Assembly: GCF_003086795.1 (NCBI RefSeq)
Contig: NZ_CP026003.1
Coordinates: forward strand, 1,074,503 to 1,138,502
Origin: Stenotrophomonas sp. SAU14A_NAIMI4_5
GTDB taxonomy: Bacteria > Pseudomonadota > Gammaproteobacteria > Xanthomonadales > Xanthomonadaceae
Length of the DNA: 64,000 nt
Direction of reading: 5' to 3'
Numbering within the stretch: position 1 is the stretch's first letter; every line of letters begins with the position of its first letter. A program made the translations under genes and the position numbers. Below, piece after piece: positions 53,489 to 61,719 of this stretch. The notes beneath the pieces were generated by a model. The model was not told the origin of the DNA, searched no databases, and saw nothing but the letters and a program-made list of their open reading frames with translations.

Positions 53489-54853
53489 ATGACCCACGCC
53501 CCGCTGATCCACCCGCTGCCGCACCCGATCGACCTGCTGGCCCTGCAGCAGCACGACCCGGCGCGCTTCCCGCTGCTGATGGAATCCACCGCCTCGGGCA
53601 CCGCCCAGGGCCGCTGGAGCCTGCTGCTGGCCGCGCAGGGCGACTGCCTGCGGCTGGACGCTGACGGCCAGGTGCGCGACCAGCACGACGTCGCGCAGCC
53701 GGGCAGCTTCCTGCAGGTGCTGGACCGCGCCTGGCAGGCCGCGCGCCTGCCGCATGACGGCAGCCACAGCCTGCCGTTCCGCGGTGGCTGGGCGCTGATG
53801 CTCGATTACGAAGTGGCCAGCCAGATTGAAACCGTGCTGCCGGCGCGTGCGCGCGATGACGGCCGCCCAACCGCGCTGGCCCTGCGCTGCCCGGCGGCGC
53901 TCCTGCACGACCACGAGAACGACGCCAGCTTCGTCATCGCCGAAGCCGGCGAGCAGGCCCTGCTGGACGCGCTGGTGGCGCAGGCCTCGGCCGCGCTGCC
54001 CGAAGCAGGGCAGGGCTGGCAGCCGCCGCAGTCGGTGGGCGAGGACGCGCCGCAGCGCTTCACCGATGGTGTGCGCCGGGTGATCGAGTACTTGCGTGCC
54101 GGTGACGTGTTCCAGGTGAACCTGTCGCGGCGCTGGAGCGCGCAGTTCGCCGCGCCGGTCAGCCCGCAGGCGCTGTACGCACAGCTGCGCCGCGCCAATC
54201 CCGCGCCGTTCGCCGGCCTGTTCACCGCGCACGGCCGCCACGTGGTCAGCTCCTCGCCCGAACGGCTGGTGTCGGTGCATGCCGGCCACGCGCAGACCCG
54301 GCCGATTGCCGGCACCCGCCCGCGCTTCGAAGGCGACGACGATGCCGCGCGCATCCAGGAACTGGTCGGCCACCCCAAGGAGCGCGCCGAGCACGTGATG
54401 CTGATCGACCTGGAGCGCAACGACCTGGGCCGCATCTGCCTGCCCGGCACCGTGGTCGTCGACGAACTGATGACCGTGGAAAGCTATGCCCACGTGCACC
54501 ACATCGTCAGCAACGTCAGCGGCCACCTGCGCCCCGAGGTCACCCCGGGCGAGGTGATCGCCGCGACCTTCCCGGGCGGCACCATCACCGGCTGCCCCAA
54601 GGTGCGCTGCATGCAGATCATCAGCGAGCTGGAACAGGTGCCGCGCGGCGCCTACACCGGCGCCTTCGGCTGGCTGAACCGCGATGGCGACCTGGACCTG
54701 AACATCCTCATCCGCACCGCCGAAGTGGACGGGCACGAAGTGAGCTTCCGCACCGGCGCCGGCATCGTGGTCGACTCGGACCCGGACAAGGAACTGGACG
54801 AGACCCGCGCCAAGGCCCGCGGCCTGCTGCGGGCGCTGGGCCAGCAGGGGTAA
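53489..54853 (+). CDS. pabB: Aminodeoxychorismate synthase component I-like (PabB/TrpE family)
   Basis: 454 aa chorismate-binding enzyme. Shows GDVFQVNLSRRWS, the chorismate-loop region TRPIAGTRPRF, MLIDLERNDLGRI, HIVSNVSGHL and FPGGTITGCPKVRCMQII. Length and N-terminus fit PabB, and no separate trpE context is present. The motif PIAGT has Ala where PabB enzymes carry the catalytic Lys (PIKGT); Ala is typical of anthranilate synthase. Downstream pabC is missing at the usual place. Either PabB with altered chemistry or a TrpE-like enzyme; PabB by position. Confidence 0.82.
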   Translation: MTHAPLIHPLPHPIDLLALQQHDPARFPLLMESTASGTAQGRWSLLLAAQGDCLRLDADGQVRDQHDVAQPGSFLQVLDRAWQAARLPHDGSHSLPFRGGWALMLDYEVASQIETVLPARARDDGRPTALALRCPAALLHDHENDASFVIAEAGEQALLDALVAQASAALPEAGQGWQPPQSVGEDAPQRFTDGVRRVIEYLRAGDVFQVNLSRRWSAQFAAPVSPQALYAQLRRANPAPFAGLFTAHGRHVVSSSPERLVSVHAGHAQTRPIAGTRPRFEGDDDAARIQELVGHPKERAEHVMLIDLERNDLGRICLPGTVVVDELMTVESYAHVHHIVSNVSGHLRPEVTPGEVIAATFPGGTITGCPKVRCMQIISELEQVPRGAYTGAFGWLNRDGDLDLNILIRTAEVDGHEVSFRTGAGIVVDSDPDKELDETRAKARGLLRALGQQG

Positions 54854-54890
54854 CCGGATCCCCGGTGGGGCCGGTCATGGATTGTGGTGG

Positions 54891-55262
54891 GTGCCGACCG
54901 TTGGTCGGCACGGACGCCTCCACGGCCGGTCATCCACGCATGGCGTGGCTCTACTGGTGGGTGCCGACCGTTGGTCGGCACGGACGCCTCGACGGCCCGT
55001 CATCCACGCATGGCGTGGCTCTACTGGTAGGTGCCGACCGTTGGTCGGCGCGGACGCCTCCATGGCCGGTCATCCACGCATGGCGTGGCTCTACTGGTAG
55101 GTGCCGACCGTTGGTCGGCACGGACGCCCCCACGGCCGGTCATCCACGCATGGCGTGGCTCTACTGGTAGGTGCCGACCGTTGGTCGGCACGGACGCCTC
55201 CACGGCCGGTCATCCACGCATGGCGTGGCTCTACTGGTGGGTGCCGACCGTTGGTCGGCACG
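54891..55262. repeat. 70-bp tandem array of SMAG dimers
   Basis: Five full 70-bp units start at 54891, 54961, 55031, 55101 and 55171, and a sixth partial starts at 55241. Each holds GTGCCGACCGTTGGTCGGCA, a short spacer and the ATCCACGCATGGCGTGG core ending CTAC. Nothing else is in the pabB-mltG gap. Confidence 0.95.
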
Positions 55263-55339
55263 CAGACGCCACCCCGGTCATGACCCCACACCACCCGGCA
55301 CGGTATCCTGCACGGCGGAATCGCATTCAGAGGTAGTCC

Positions 55340-56401
55340 ATGGCGGGAGCCAAGCGCGGGTGTCTGTTCGTGGTCACGCTGGTGGTGGTGCTGGGCGCCG
55401 TCCTCGCCGGCGCGGGCGCGTGGTTCTTCTACCAGCAGGGCCAGTTCGCAGACCGCCACATCACCCCGTCCGCCGAGAGCGTGGTCATCGCCAGCGGCGA
55501 TGGCATGAACAGCGTGCTGCGCAAGCTGCGCGAGGCCGGCGTGGACGAAGGCCAGGACACCCAGTGGCAACTGCTGGCCCGCCAGCTCGATGCCGCCGGC
55601 AAGCTGAAGGTGGGCGAGTACGCGCTGGACAACAGCCTGACCCCGCGCGAGCTGCTGCTGCGCATGCGTGCCGGCAAGGTGCTGCAGCACCGCGTCACCA
55701 TCGTGGAAGGCTGGAACATCCGCCAGGTGCGTGCCGCGCTGAAGCGCGCCGAGCCGCTGCTGCACACCACCGACACCCTGGATGACGCCGCGCTGATGCA
55801 GCGCCTTGGCTTTGGCGGCCAGCATCCGGAAGGCCGCTTCCTGCCGGAGACCTACGTCTACCAGCGCGGCGACAGTGACATGGACGTGCTCAAGCGCGCC
55901 CATGCCGCGATGGAAAAAGCGCTGGACGAGGCCTGGGAAAGCCGCGCCGCCGACCTGCCGATCAACAGCCCGTATGAACTGCTGACGATGGCCTCGATCA
56001 TCGAAAAGGAAACCGCGCTGGCCAGCGAGCGCCCGCAGATTGCCGGGGTGTTCATGCGCCGCCTGAAGATCGGCATGCGCCTGCAGACCGATCCCACCGT
56101 CATCTACGGCATCGGCACGGCCTACGACGGCAACATCCGCCGCCGCGACCTGACCACCGATACGCCCTACAACACCTACACCCGTGCGGGCCTGACCCCG
56201 ACCCCGATCGCCATGCCCAGCCGCGATGCGCTGATGGCCGCCGCACAGCCGGCCGCCGGCGATGCGCTGTACTTCGTCGCCGTGGGCGACGGCAGTGGCG
56301 CGCACGTGTTCTCGCCCAGCCTGGACCAGCACAACGCCGCCGTAGCCCGCTACCTGCAGCAGCTGCGCCAGCAACGTATCAAGGAGACCCCGGCGCAATG
56401 A
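55340..56401 (+). CDS. mltG: Endolytic murein transglycosylase
   Basis: 353 aa. One N-terminal membrane segment (GCLFVVTLVVVLGAVLAGAGAW), a LysM-like region, and the YceG core with catalytic Glu in ASIIEKETAL, RLQTDPTVIYG and PYNTYTRAGLTPTPIA. Terminates glycan strands during synthesis. Its stop overlaps the tmk start (ATGA). Confidence 0.96.
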   Translation: MAGAKRGCLFVVTLVVVLGAVLAGAGAWFFYQQGQFADRHITPSAESVVIASGDGMNSVLRKLREAGVDEGQDTQWQLLARQLDAAGKLKVGEYALDNSLTPRELLLRMRAGKVLQHRVTIVEGWNIRQVRAALKRAEPLLHTTDTLDDAALMQRLGFGGQHPEGRFLPETYVYQRGDSDMDVLKRAHAAMEKALDEAWESRAADLPINSPYELLTMASIIEKETALASERPQIAGVFMRRLKIGMRLQTDPTVIYGIGTAYDGNIRRRDLTTDTPYNTYTRAGLTPTPIAMPSRDALMAAAQPAAGDALYFVAVGDGSGAHVFSPSLDQHNAAVARYLQQLRQQRIKETPAQ

Positions 56402-57063
56402 GTTCCGCGCTGCTTCGCCACCCGCGTTTCGTCAGCCTGGAAGGCGGCGAGGGCGCGGGCAAGACCACCGCCATCAACGCCATCCGCGATTGCCTGCGCA
56501 GCCACGGCCACGAGGTCGTGCTGACCCGCGAGCCGGGCGGTACGCCGCTGGCCGAGCGCATCCGCGGCCTGGTGCTGAAGCCCGACGCCGAGATCGCTGC
56601 CGAGCCGCTCAGCGCCGAAGCCGAGCTGCTGCTGGTGTTCGCCGCACGCGCCCAGCACGTGCGCCAGGTCATCCAGCCGGCACTGCAGCGCGGCGCCTAT
56701 GTGCTGAGTGATCGCTTCACCGATTCCAGCTACGCCTACCAGGGCGGTGGCCGCGGCCTCGACCCGCAGTGGATTGCCGACCTGGAGCGCCGCGCCGTCG
56801 GCCTGCTGCCGGGCCTGACCCTGCTGCTGGATGTGGACGTGGCCGTGGGCCGCGCCCGCGCCAATGGCCGCGACCTGTGGCCGGACCGCATCGAAAGCGA
56901 GCAGGACGATTTCTTCGAACGAGTGCGCCAGGTCTTCCGCAGCCGTGCCCAGCAGGATCCGCAGCGCTTCGCCCTGATCGATGCCGGCCAGGTGCAGGAA
57001 CGCGTGGCCGCCGATGTGGTGGCCAGCGTCGAGCGCTGGCTGCAGGCCGGGGAGGGCGCATGA
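56398..57063 (+). CDS. tmk: Thymidylate kinase
   Basis: 221 aa. P-loop EGGEGAGKTT (15-24), DR motif DRFTDSSYAYQGGGRG and lid region ANGRDLWPDRIESEQ. Makes dTDP from dTMP. Overlaps mltG and holB by 4 nt each. Confidence 0.97.
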   Translation: MSSALLRHPRFVSLEGGEGAGKTTAINAIRDCLRSHGHEVVLTREPGGTPLAERIRGLVLKPDAEIAAEPLSAEAELLLVFAARAQHVRQVIQPALQRGAYVLSDRFTDSSYAYQGGGRGLDPQWIADLERRAVGLLPGLTLLLDVDVAVGRARANGRDLWPDRIESEQDDFFERVRQVFRSRAQQDPQRFALIDAGQVQERVAADVVASVERWLQAGEGA

Positions 57064-58016
57064 GCAGCTTCTCGCCCTGGCAGCAGCGCGCCTTCGACCA
57101 GACCGTCGCTGCACTGGATGCCGACCGGCTGGGCCATGGCCTGCTGATCTGCGGCCCGGCCGGGCTGGGCAAGCGTGAGGTCGCGCTGGCCTTGGCCGAC
57201 CACGTGCTGGCCCGCGGCGATGCCGCGCACGCCACGCGCACGCGCCAGCTGATCGCCGCCGGTACCCATCCGGACCTGCAGCTGGTCAGCTTCATTCCGA
57301 ACAAGAGCGGCGACAAGCTGCGCACTGAGATCGTCATCGAGCAGGTGCGCGAGATCACCAACAAGCTGGCGCTGACCCCGCAGTACGGCGTGGCCCAGGT
57401 GGTGATCGTCGACCCGGCCGATGCCATCAACCGCTCGGCCGCCAACGCCCTGCTGAAGACCCTGGAAGAACCGCAGCCCGGCCGCTACCTGTGGCTGATC
57501 AGCAGCGACCCGGCGCGTTTGCCGCAGACCGTGCGCAGCCGCTGCCAGCGCCTGGAATTCAAGCTGCCGCCGCGCGATGAAGCGATGGCCTGGCTGCAGC
57601 AGCAGGGCCACAGCGAAGCCTCCGCACGCGAAGCGCTGGACGCGGCGCGCGGCCATCCCGGCCAGGCCGACAACTGGCTGCGCGAAGACGGCCTGAGCCT
57701 GCGCCGCGACGTCGGCCGCGAGCTGGAACAGCTGGCCGCCGGCAAGACCGGCGCAGTGGAACTGGCGCAGAAGTGGTGCGGTGATGAGAACGCGGCCCTG
57801 CGCCTGCGCTTTGCCGCCGATCTGGCGCTGGCCCAGGCCAGCACCGATGCCTTGACCGCGCCGGACCGATTGCACAAGCTGGCAGCCTGGTTCGATGCTG
57901 CCAACCGCACCCGCGACCTGCTGCGCACCACCGTGCGTGCAGACCTTGCGGTGGTCGAGTTGCTGCTGGCCTGGAACAAGGTGAACGAGCGGCCTGCCGC
58001 AAGGGGAAATCGATGA
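57060..58016 (+). CDS. holB: DNA polymerase III delta' subunit
   Basis: 318 aa clamp-loader subunit. P-loop-like GPAGLGKRE, AAA+ sensor SDPARLPQTVRSRC, and KTLEEP shared with DnaX. Lacks the zinc-binding cysteines of E. coli delta'. Translationally coupled to tmk and overlaps pilZ by 4 nt. Confidence 0.95.
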   Translation: MSSFSPWQQRAFDQTVAALDADRLGHGLLICGPAGLGKREVALALADHVLARGDAAHATRTRQLIAAGTHPDLQLVSFIPNKSGDKLRTEIVIEQVREITNKLALTPQYGVAQVVIVDPADAINRSAANALLKTLEEPQPGRYLWLISSDPARLPQTVRSRCQRLEFKLPPRDEAMAWLQQQGHSEASAREALDAARGHPGQADNWLREDGLSLRRDVGRELEQLAAGKTGAVELAQKWCGDENAALRLRFAADLALAQASTDALTAPDRLHKLAAWFDAANRTRDLLRTTVRADLAVVELLLAWNKVNERPAARGNR

Positions 58017-58366
58017 GTGCCAGCAACGCCCGCCAGGGCATCCTGTCCCTGGCTGTAAAGGACAAAGCCGCGCTGTACAGCGCGTACATGCCGTTCGTGA
58101 AGAATGGCGGCATCTTCGTGCCCACGCCCAAGCGTTACTTCCTGGGCGACGAAGTGTTCCTGCTGCTGACCCTGCCCGATTCCAGCGAGCGCCTGCCGGT
58201 GGCCGGCAAGGTGATCTGGGTGACCCCGGCCGGTGCACAGGGCAACCGCGTGGCCGGCATCGGCGTGCAGCTGGCCGACGGCCAGGAAGGCGAGAACGTG
58301 CGCCACAAGATCGAGACCCTGCTGGCCGGCCTGACCAGTTCGGACAAGCCGACGCACACGATGTGA
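58013..58366 (+). CDS. pilZ: PilZ-domain type IV pilus protein
   Basis: 117 aa. A stand-alone PilZ domain (NARQGILSLAVKDKAALY, GGIFVPTPKRYFLGDEVFLLL, AGIGVQL) without the RxxxR c-di-GMP motif. This is the PilZ that binds PilB/FimX in xanthomonads. Same position after holB as in Xanthomonas. Needed for pilus assembly (family knowledge). Confidence 0.94.
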   Translation: MSASNARQGILSLAVKDKAALYSAYMPFVKNGGIFVPTPKRYFLGDEVFLLLTLPDSSERLPVAGKVIWVTPAGAQGNRVAGIGVQLADGQEGENVRHKIETLLAGLTSSDKPTHTM

Positions 58367-58367
58367 G

Positions 58368-58390
58368 GTAGCGCCGGGCCATGCCCGGCG
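58368..58390. repeat. SMAG palindrome
   Basis: GTAGCGCCGGGCCATGCCCG starting 2 nt after the pilZ stop. Confidence 0.84.
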
Positions 58391-58430
58391 ACGCCTTCGA
58401 AACAGCCGTGAACACAAATGTGAAAAACTG

Positions 58431-58458
58431 TTGACGGCCTCTGAAAAGCCCCTATAAT
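58431..58458 (+). promoter_or_regulatory. Sigma-70 promoter of tRNA-Val(CAC)
   Basis: TTGACG, 16 nt, TATAAT: near-consensus. Predicted start about 58465, just before the tRNA. Confidence 0.88.
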
Positions 58459-58478
58459 GAGCGGCTCAGCAACACACC

Positions 58479-58553
58479 GGGCGGTTAGCTCAGCGGTAGA
58501 GCATTGCCTTCACACGGCAAGGGTCACAGGTTCGATCCCTGTACCGCCCACCA
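58479..58553 (+). tRNA. tRNA-Val(CAC)
   Basis: 75 nt. Acceptor GGGCGGT/ACCGCCC, anticodon CAC in loop TTCACAC, T-loop TTCGATC, encoded CCA. Confidence 0.97.
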
Positions 58554-58565
58554 TGTTGCAGAACG

Positions 58566-58595
58566 AAAAAAGCCTCCAGCAATGGGGGCTTTTTT
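58566..58595 (+). terminator. Terminator after tRNA-Val(CAC)
   Basis: AAAAAAGCC.CC stem with GG.GGCTTTTTT. Confidence 0.85.
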
Positions 58596-58711
58596 GTTGC
58601 CTGTGACTTCGCGCACCCGTGCGTGCGACGCGATAGCGCATTGAGGGTAGCCGGCAGCAGCGATAGGCTTGGCACGGCGCCACTGTCCCTCAGTGCATGC
58701 AAGGAAACGAG

Positions 58712-58939
58712 ATGGCTCGTAAGCGAGGTATCCCCGGGTTCTCCTGGAAGAGGGCTTCCGGCTTGTCTGCCGCCAAGAGCAAGCTGTCGCGCCAGATCGG
58801 CATACCTCTTACCCGATCAGGTCGCCAGCGCAAGATGGGCAGAGCACTGGGGTGCTGTGTGCCCGCCGCGTTTCTGTTCACCGGTGCTGTGGCAGCACTT
58901 GCGGGTGCGGGAAAAGCTGTCAGCGTCTTTCTTGCCTGA
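58712..58939 (+). CDS. Small basic protein with MARKRGIPGFSWKR N-terminus
   Basis: 75 aa. The basic N-terminal half (MARKRGIPGFSWKRASGLSA ... SRQIGIPLTRSGRQRK) is a recurrent bacterial small-protein motif. The C-terminal half holds a hydrophobic segment (AAFLFTGAVAALAGAGKAV). AAGGAAACGAG lies upstream of the ATG. Function unknown. Confidence 0.75.
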   Translation: MARKRGIPGFSWKRASGLSAAKSKLSRQIGIPLTRSGRQRKMGRALGCCVPAAFLFTGAVAALAGAGKAVSVFLA

Positions 58940-58977
58940 AGGGTTGCGTAGTTCCAGAGAACTCCTGCGCGGCTTTT

Positions 58978-59541
58978 TCAGTTTTGATCCCCCAGCAGCT
59001 CGCGCGCGATCATCGCGGTCCCGTCCAGCAGGTCGTGACCGCTACCGGCCTGCACCACCACCGCCAGCAGTTGGCGGCCCACCTCGGTATTGCCGTCGCG
59101 CAGCTCCACCTCTCCCTCGAAGCACAGATCGCCCAGCCATTCGTGCGCCTGCGTCAGTCCGCGCTTGCGGACGCCGCGGAATTCCGCAAGCAGCTTCGCC
59201 TGGCCCGCCGCGTGTTCGCCATCGGCAAGCAGGCCGATGGCACCGCCGTGCGCCGCGCGCCAGATGGCCGGCAGCGGTCGGCCTTTTTCATCCAGCACGT
59301 CCAGTGCGAACTGCGCGCAGTACATCTCGTAGCGCTTGCCCGCCGTGCTGGTGGGCACGATGCCTGCCTCGGCCAGCAGGCGTTCGGCTTCATCCAGCTG
59401 ATTGAACTTCAACCGCAGCAGGGCAGGGCGGCTCAACTGCTGTGACAGCGCCTGCTGGTTGGCGGCAAACCACGCGTTCCAGCCTACGGTTGCACGGCCT
59501 TCCAGTGCGGCCTTGAAGTACTCCAGGTGTTCGGCGTCCAT
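58978..59541 (-). CDS. Hypothetical protein, 187 aa
   Basis: Starts MDAEHLEYFKAALEGRATVG; predicted all-helical apart from short turns. Contains FEGEVELRDGNTEVGRQL near the C-terminus. No signal peptide or membrane segment. Its upstream neighbour on the same strand is an unrelated hypothetical. No family recognised. Confidence 0.65.
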   Translation of the reverse strand: MDAEHLEYFKAALEGRATVGWNAWFAANQQALSQQLSRPALLRLKFNQLDEAERLLAEAGIVPTSTAGKRYEMYCAQFALDVLDEKGRPLPAIWRAAHGGAIGLLADGEHAAGQAKLLAEFRGVRKRGLTQAHEWLGDLCFEGEVELRDGNTEVGRQLLAVVVQAGSGHDLLDGTAMIARELLGDQN

Positions 59542-59583
59542 TGCGGTTTCCTGCGATTCCCTTCGCGATTGTAGCCAAGGCGT

Positions 59584-59991
59584 TCAGGGCGTTCCGCGCT
59601 CCAAGCAATGGGTGGCTTCGCGCACCAGTTGTCGCGCCGCGACGATCAAACCATCGGTGTGGAAACTGCCCAGCTGTTCTTGGGGCATGCCTTCGACACG
59701 CGCGCGGTCGGCGGCTTGGAGAAGATCCAGCAGCGCGGTGAGCCCTGCCAGCGAGCGACTGAGTGATGCGTGATGGTCGGCGCCGATCCTGCGGGCGTTG
59801 CACGGCTGACCATCTGCACCATCACCTTGGCGGATGGCATCGAGACAGGCGAAGAACGTGGGTGCCTGCACGGGCAGATTTTGTTCGTTCAATGCGCACT
59901 CGATCTCACGCGCGAGGTCTTCGGGCATTTCGTTGGCGATGTCGCCGATCAGCGCGTGCAGGCGTGGGTGGGATGCGGTTCGATTGCTCAT
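59584..59991 (-). CDS. Hypothetical helical protein, 135 aa
   Basis: Starts MSNRTASHPRLHALIGDIAN after a GAGGG patch. Helical, with LSRSLAGLTALLDLLQAADRA near the middle. Not recognised. It lies 42 nt upstream of the 187-aa gene on the same strand, so the two may be co-transcribed. Confidence 0.6.
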   Translation of the reverse strand: MSNRTASHPRLHALIGDIANEMPEDLAREIECALNEQNLPVQAPTFFACLDAIRQGDGADGQPCNARRIGADHHASLSRSLAGLTALLDLLQAADRARVEGMPQEQLGSFHTDGLIVAARQLVREATHCLERGTP

Positions 59992-60001
59992 GGCGAAACC
60001 C

Positions 60002-60511
60002 TCACTGGCGTAGAGCCACCTTCCGTAATGAAGGTGGCGGACGGTGCGGGTTGGCGTACCTAGGCAAACGAACTCCCAACGAGAAGAAGGCCTGGCGGAT
60101 CTGTCGATCCCCACGCACCGGCCGCCATTGAAGGCAATCGGTGCATTTTCTCTGCTGCGGCGTAAACCGTAGCGATTGGAAGTTCATTCGTTTATTCGAG
60201 ACGCCAATCCCGACCAAGGCGACCTGCCTCGGCGAGGCGATCATCGATTCGCACAAACACGGAAGTCAGTGAGGAAAGTTGCAACAACGCCAGCCACGAC
60301 GGTGTACCAGCACCCATGGCGTAGCCCGCCGCGTTACCTGAACCAAGGCGTGCCGTTACACAGCCCCGGCAGGTGGCAATCACGTCACCCGGCGCAGCCC
60401 CGCGCGAACGTGCCATGGATGAAAGCAGACGTTCCATCCATGCGCTGTGTCGCCGACCCCGGCAGGCGTAGTCTCGGCTCACGTTGTCCCCTCTGGCTCT
60501 GGAGTCCCACC
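60002..60511. other. Gene-poor stretch
   Basis: About 510 nt between the 135-aa gene and the tautomerase. One minus-strand frame of 96 codons (GTG start at 60482) is present but has no supporting ribosome binding site or family. No repeat, tRNA or clear hairpin is seen. Confidence 0.5.
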
Positions 60512-60892
60512 ATGCCGCTCGCCCGTATCGATCTTCGCAAAGGTAAATCCGCTGATTATCTGCAGCGCGTGGGGGAGGCCATCTACCAGGCCCTGCGCGC
60601 GGTGGGTGTTCCGGAAAACGATCGCTTCCAGGTTTTTCAGGAACACGAGGCCGGCACCCTCGTCTTCGACCCCGGCTACCTCGGCGTGGCGCGCACCGAT
60701 GACTTCATCTGCGTGCAGATCACCTGGAGCGAGGGGCGCACGCAGGAGCAGGAGAAAGCGCTCTACCTGGGCATTGCCAATGGCCTGCATGAGGCGGTGG
60801 GCGTCCGCCGCGAGGACGTGTTCATCAATCTGGTGGAAGTGAAGCCGGAGAACTGGTCGTTCGGGAATGGGGTGGCGCAGTACGTGAGTTGA
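60512..60892 (+). CDS. Tautomerase-family protein
   Basis: 126 aa. Pro2 after Met (MPLARIDLRKGKSADY) is the catalytic base of the 4-oxalocrotonate tautomerase/MIF superfamily. The length fits a fused or trimeric (MSAD/cis-CaaD-like) member rather than short 4-OT. CTGGAG upstream. Substrate unknown. Confidence 0.88.
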   Translation: MPLARIDLRKGKSADYLQRVGEAIYQALRAVGVPENDRFQVFQEHEAGTLVFDPGYLGVARTDDFICVQITWSEGRTQEQEKALYLGIANGLHEAVGVRREDVFINLVEVKPENWSFGNGVAQYVS

Positions 60893-60910
60893 TGGCCCAG
60901 GAGCAGGAGC

Positions 60911-60933
60911 ATCCACGCATGGCGTGGATCTAC
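60911..60933. repeat. SMAG palindrome
   Basis: ATCCACGCATGGCGTGGATC core, GTAG head on the minus strand. Confidence 0.84.
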
Positions 60934-60963
60934 TGCGAGAGGGCGGAGTCATCGGTATGGTCC

Positions 60964-61004
60964 GGGTTTTGCCCCTGCGTCACCGTGTCGCAGGGGCAAA
61001 ACCC
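60964..61004. promoter_or_regulatory. 16-bp perfect inverted repeat before the His-rich gene
   Basis: GGGTTTTGCCCCTGCG and CGCAGGGGCAAAACCC with a 9-nt loop. A possible terminator of the upstream gene or a regulator site for the metal cluster. Confidence 0.5.
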
Positions 61005-61047
61005 TGAACGTGGTCCAGGGTTGGCCGACGCGCCGTAGAATGGGCGG

Positions 61048-61542
61048 GTGCGTCGCCCCCGATTCCACCGCCGGTTCCAGATCCTGGCATGGCTTGCCAT
61101 GCTGCTGGTGCTGCTTGCCCCGCTGGTAAGCCGCTGGATGGCCCATGGGCCGGCGCCGGCCGTCGCGCCGGTGATGGCGGGTATGGATCATGGTGCGATG
61201 GATCACGGCGCCATGGACCACAGCGCGATGGACCACAGCGCGCATGCCGAACACGCGCAGCACGCGATGGAAGGTCACCACGACCACCACGCGATGACGA
61301 TGGCGCACGACGAGACCGTCGCCAAACCGGCGGTCGATCCACACGCCGAGCATGAAATGGGCGTGGACTGCGAGTACTGCCTGATCGCGGCACGCTTGAT
61401 CACCTTGCTGGTGGCGGCATTCCTGCTGCTGGTGCCGTTGGCGCCGGTATGCCGGGCATTGGCAGGATCTGTCAGAGCGCTGCCCTCGCGGCTGCGCGGA
61501 ACCCTGGGCGCGCGTGGGCCGCCGCTGGCGTTCGCTGGCTGA
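61048..61542 (+). CDS. His-rich DUF2946-type protein
   Basis: 164 aa. N-terminal membrane helix (ILAWLAMLLVLLAPLVS), then a Met/His-rich tract with repeated MDHGAMDH/MDHSAMDH and HAEHAQHAMEGHHDHHAM, a C-x2-C motif (VDCEYCLIA) and a second hydrophobic segment. DUF2946 proteins with this layout are linked to copper handling. GTG start. Followed by a TonB receptor and a PepSY-type protein, suggesting one metal-uptake unit. Confidence 0.82.
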   Translation: MRRPRFHRRFQILAWLAMLLVLLAPLVSRWMAHGPAPAVAPVMAGMDHGAMDHGAMDHSAMDHSAHAEHAQHAMEGHHDHHAMTMAHDETVAKPAVDPHAEHEMGVDCEYCLIAARLITLLVAAFLLLVPLAPVCRALAGSVRALPSRLRGTLGARGPPLAFAG

Positions 61543-61560
61543 GCCGCGCACGCGAAAGCC

Positions 61561-61660
61561 GTCGGGCATGGCCCGGCGCTACCGATTTTCTTGAAGCTGC
61601 TGGGCATCGCCCGGCGTTGTCGAGCTGATTGAAGCCGCCGGGTCATGACCCGGTGCACCC
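61561..61660. repeat. SMAG palindrome plus two decayed copies
   Basis: 61561-61582 ends in CTAC and is intact. CTGGGCATCGCCCGGCG (about 61600) and CCGGGTCATGACCCGG (61638-61653) look like degraded relatives. Confidence 0.75.
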
Positions 61661-61719
61661 GCGTGCGACTTTCTTTCTGCTGCCCTCGTTGATGGGGCGG
61701 CATTGCATGCCGTGGAAAC

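Noticed and set aside
52055..54736. 893-codon minus-strand frame opposite fabF/pabB
   Set aside because: Shadow frame; the plus strand has catalytic motifs of FabF and PabB.
54891..55262. Possible CRISPR array (regular 70-bp period)
   Set aside because: The whole unit repeats, including the spacers; there are no unique spacers and no cas genes. It is a tandem SMAG-dimer array.
60192..60482. 96-codon minus-strand frame before the tautomerase gene
   Set aside because: GTG start, no ribosome binding site, no recognisable family; too weak to call a gene.
61582..61719. Fur box upstream of the TonB receptor
   Set aside because: No 19-bp AT-rich dyad resembling GATAATGATAATCATTATC is present; the region holds only decayed SMAG palindromes.
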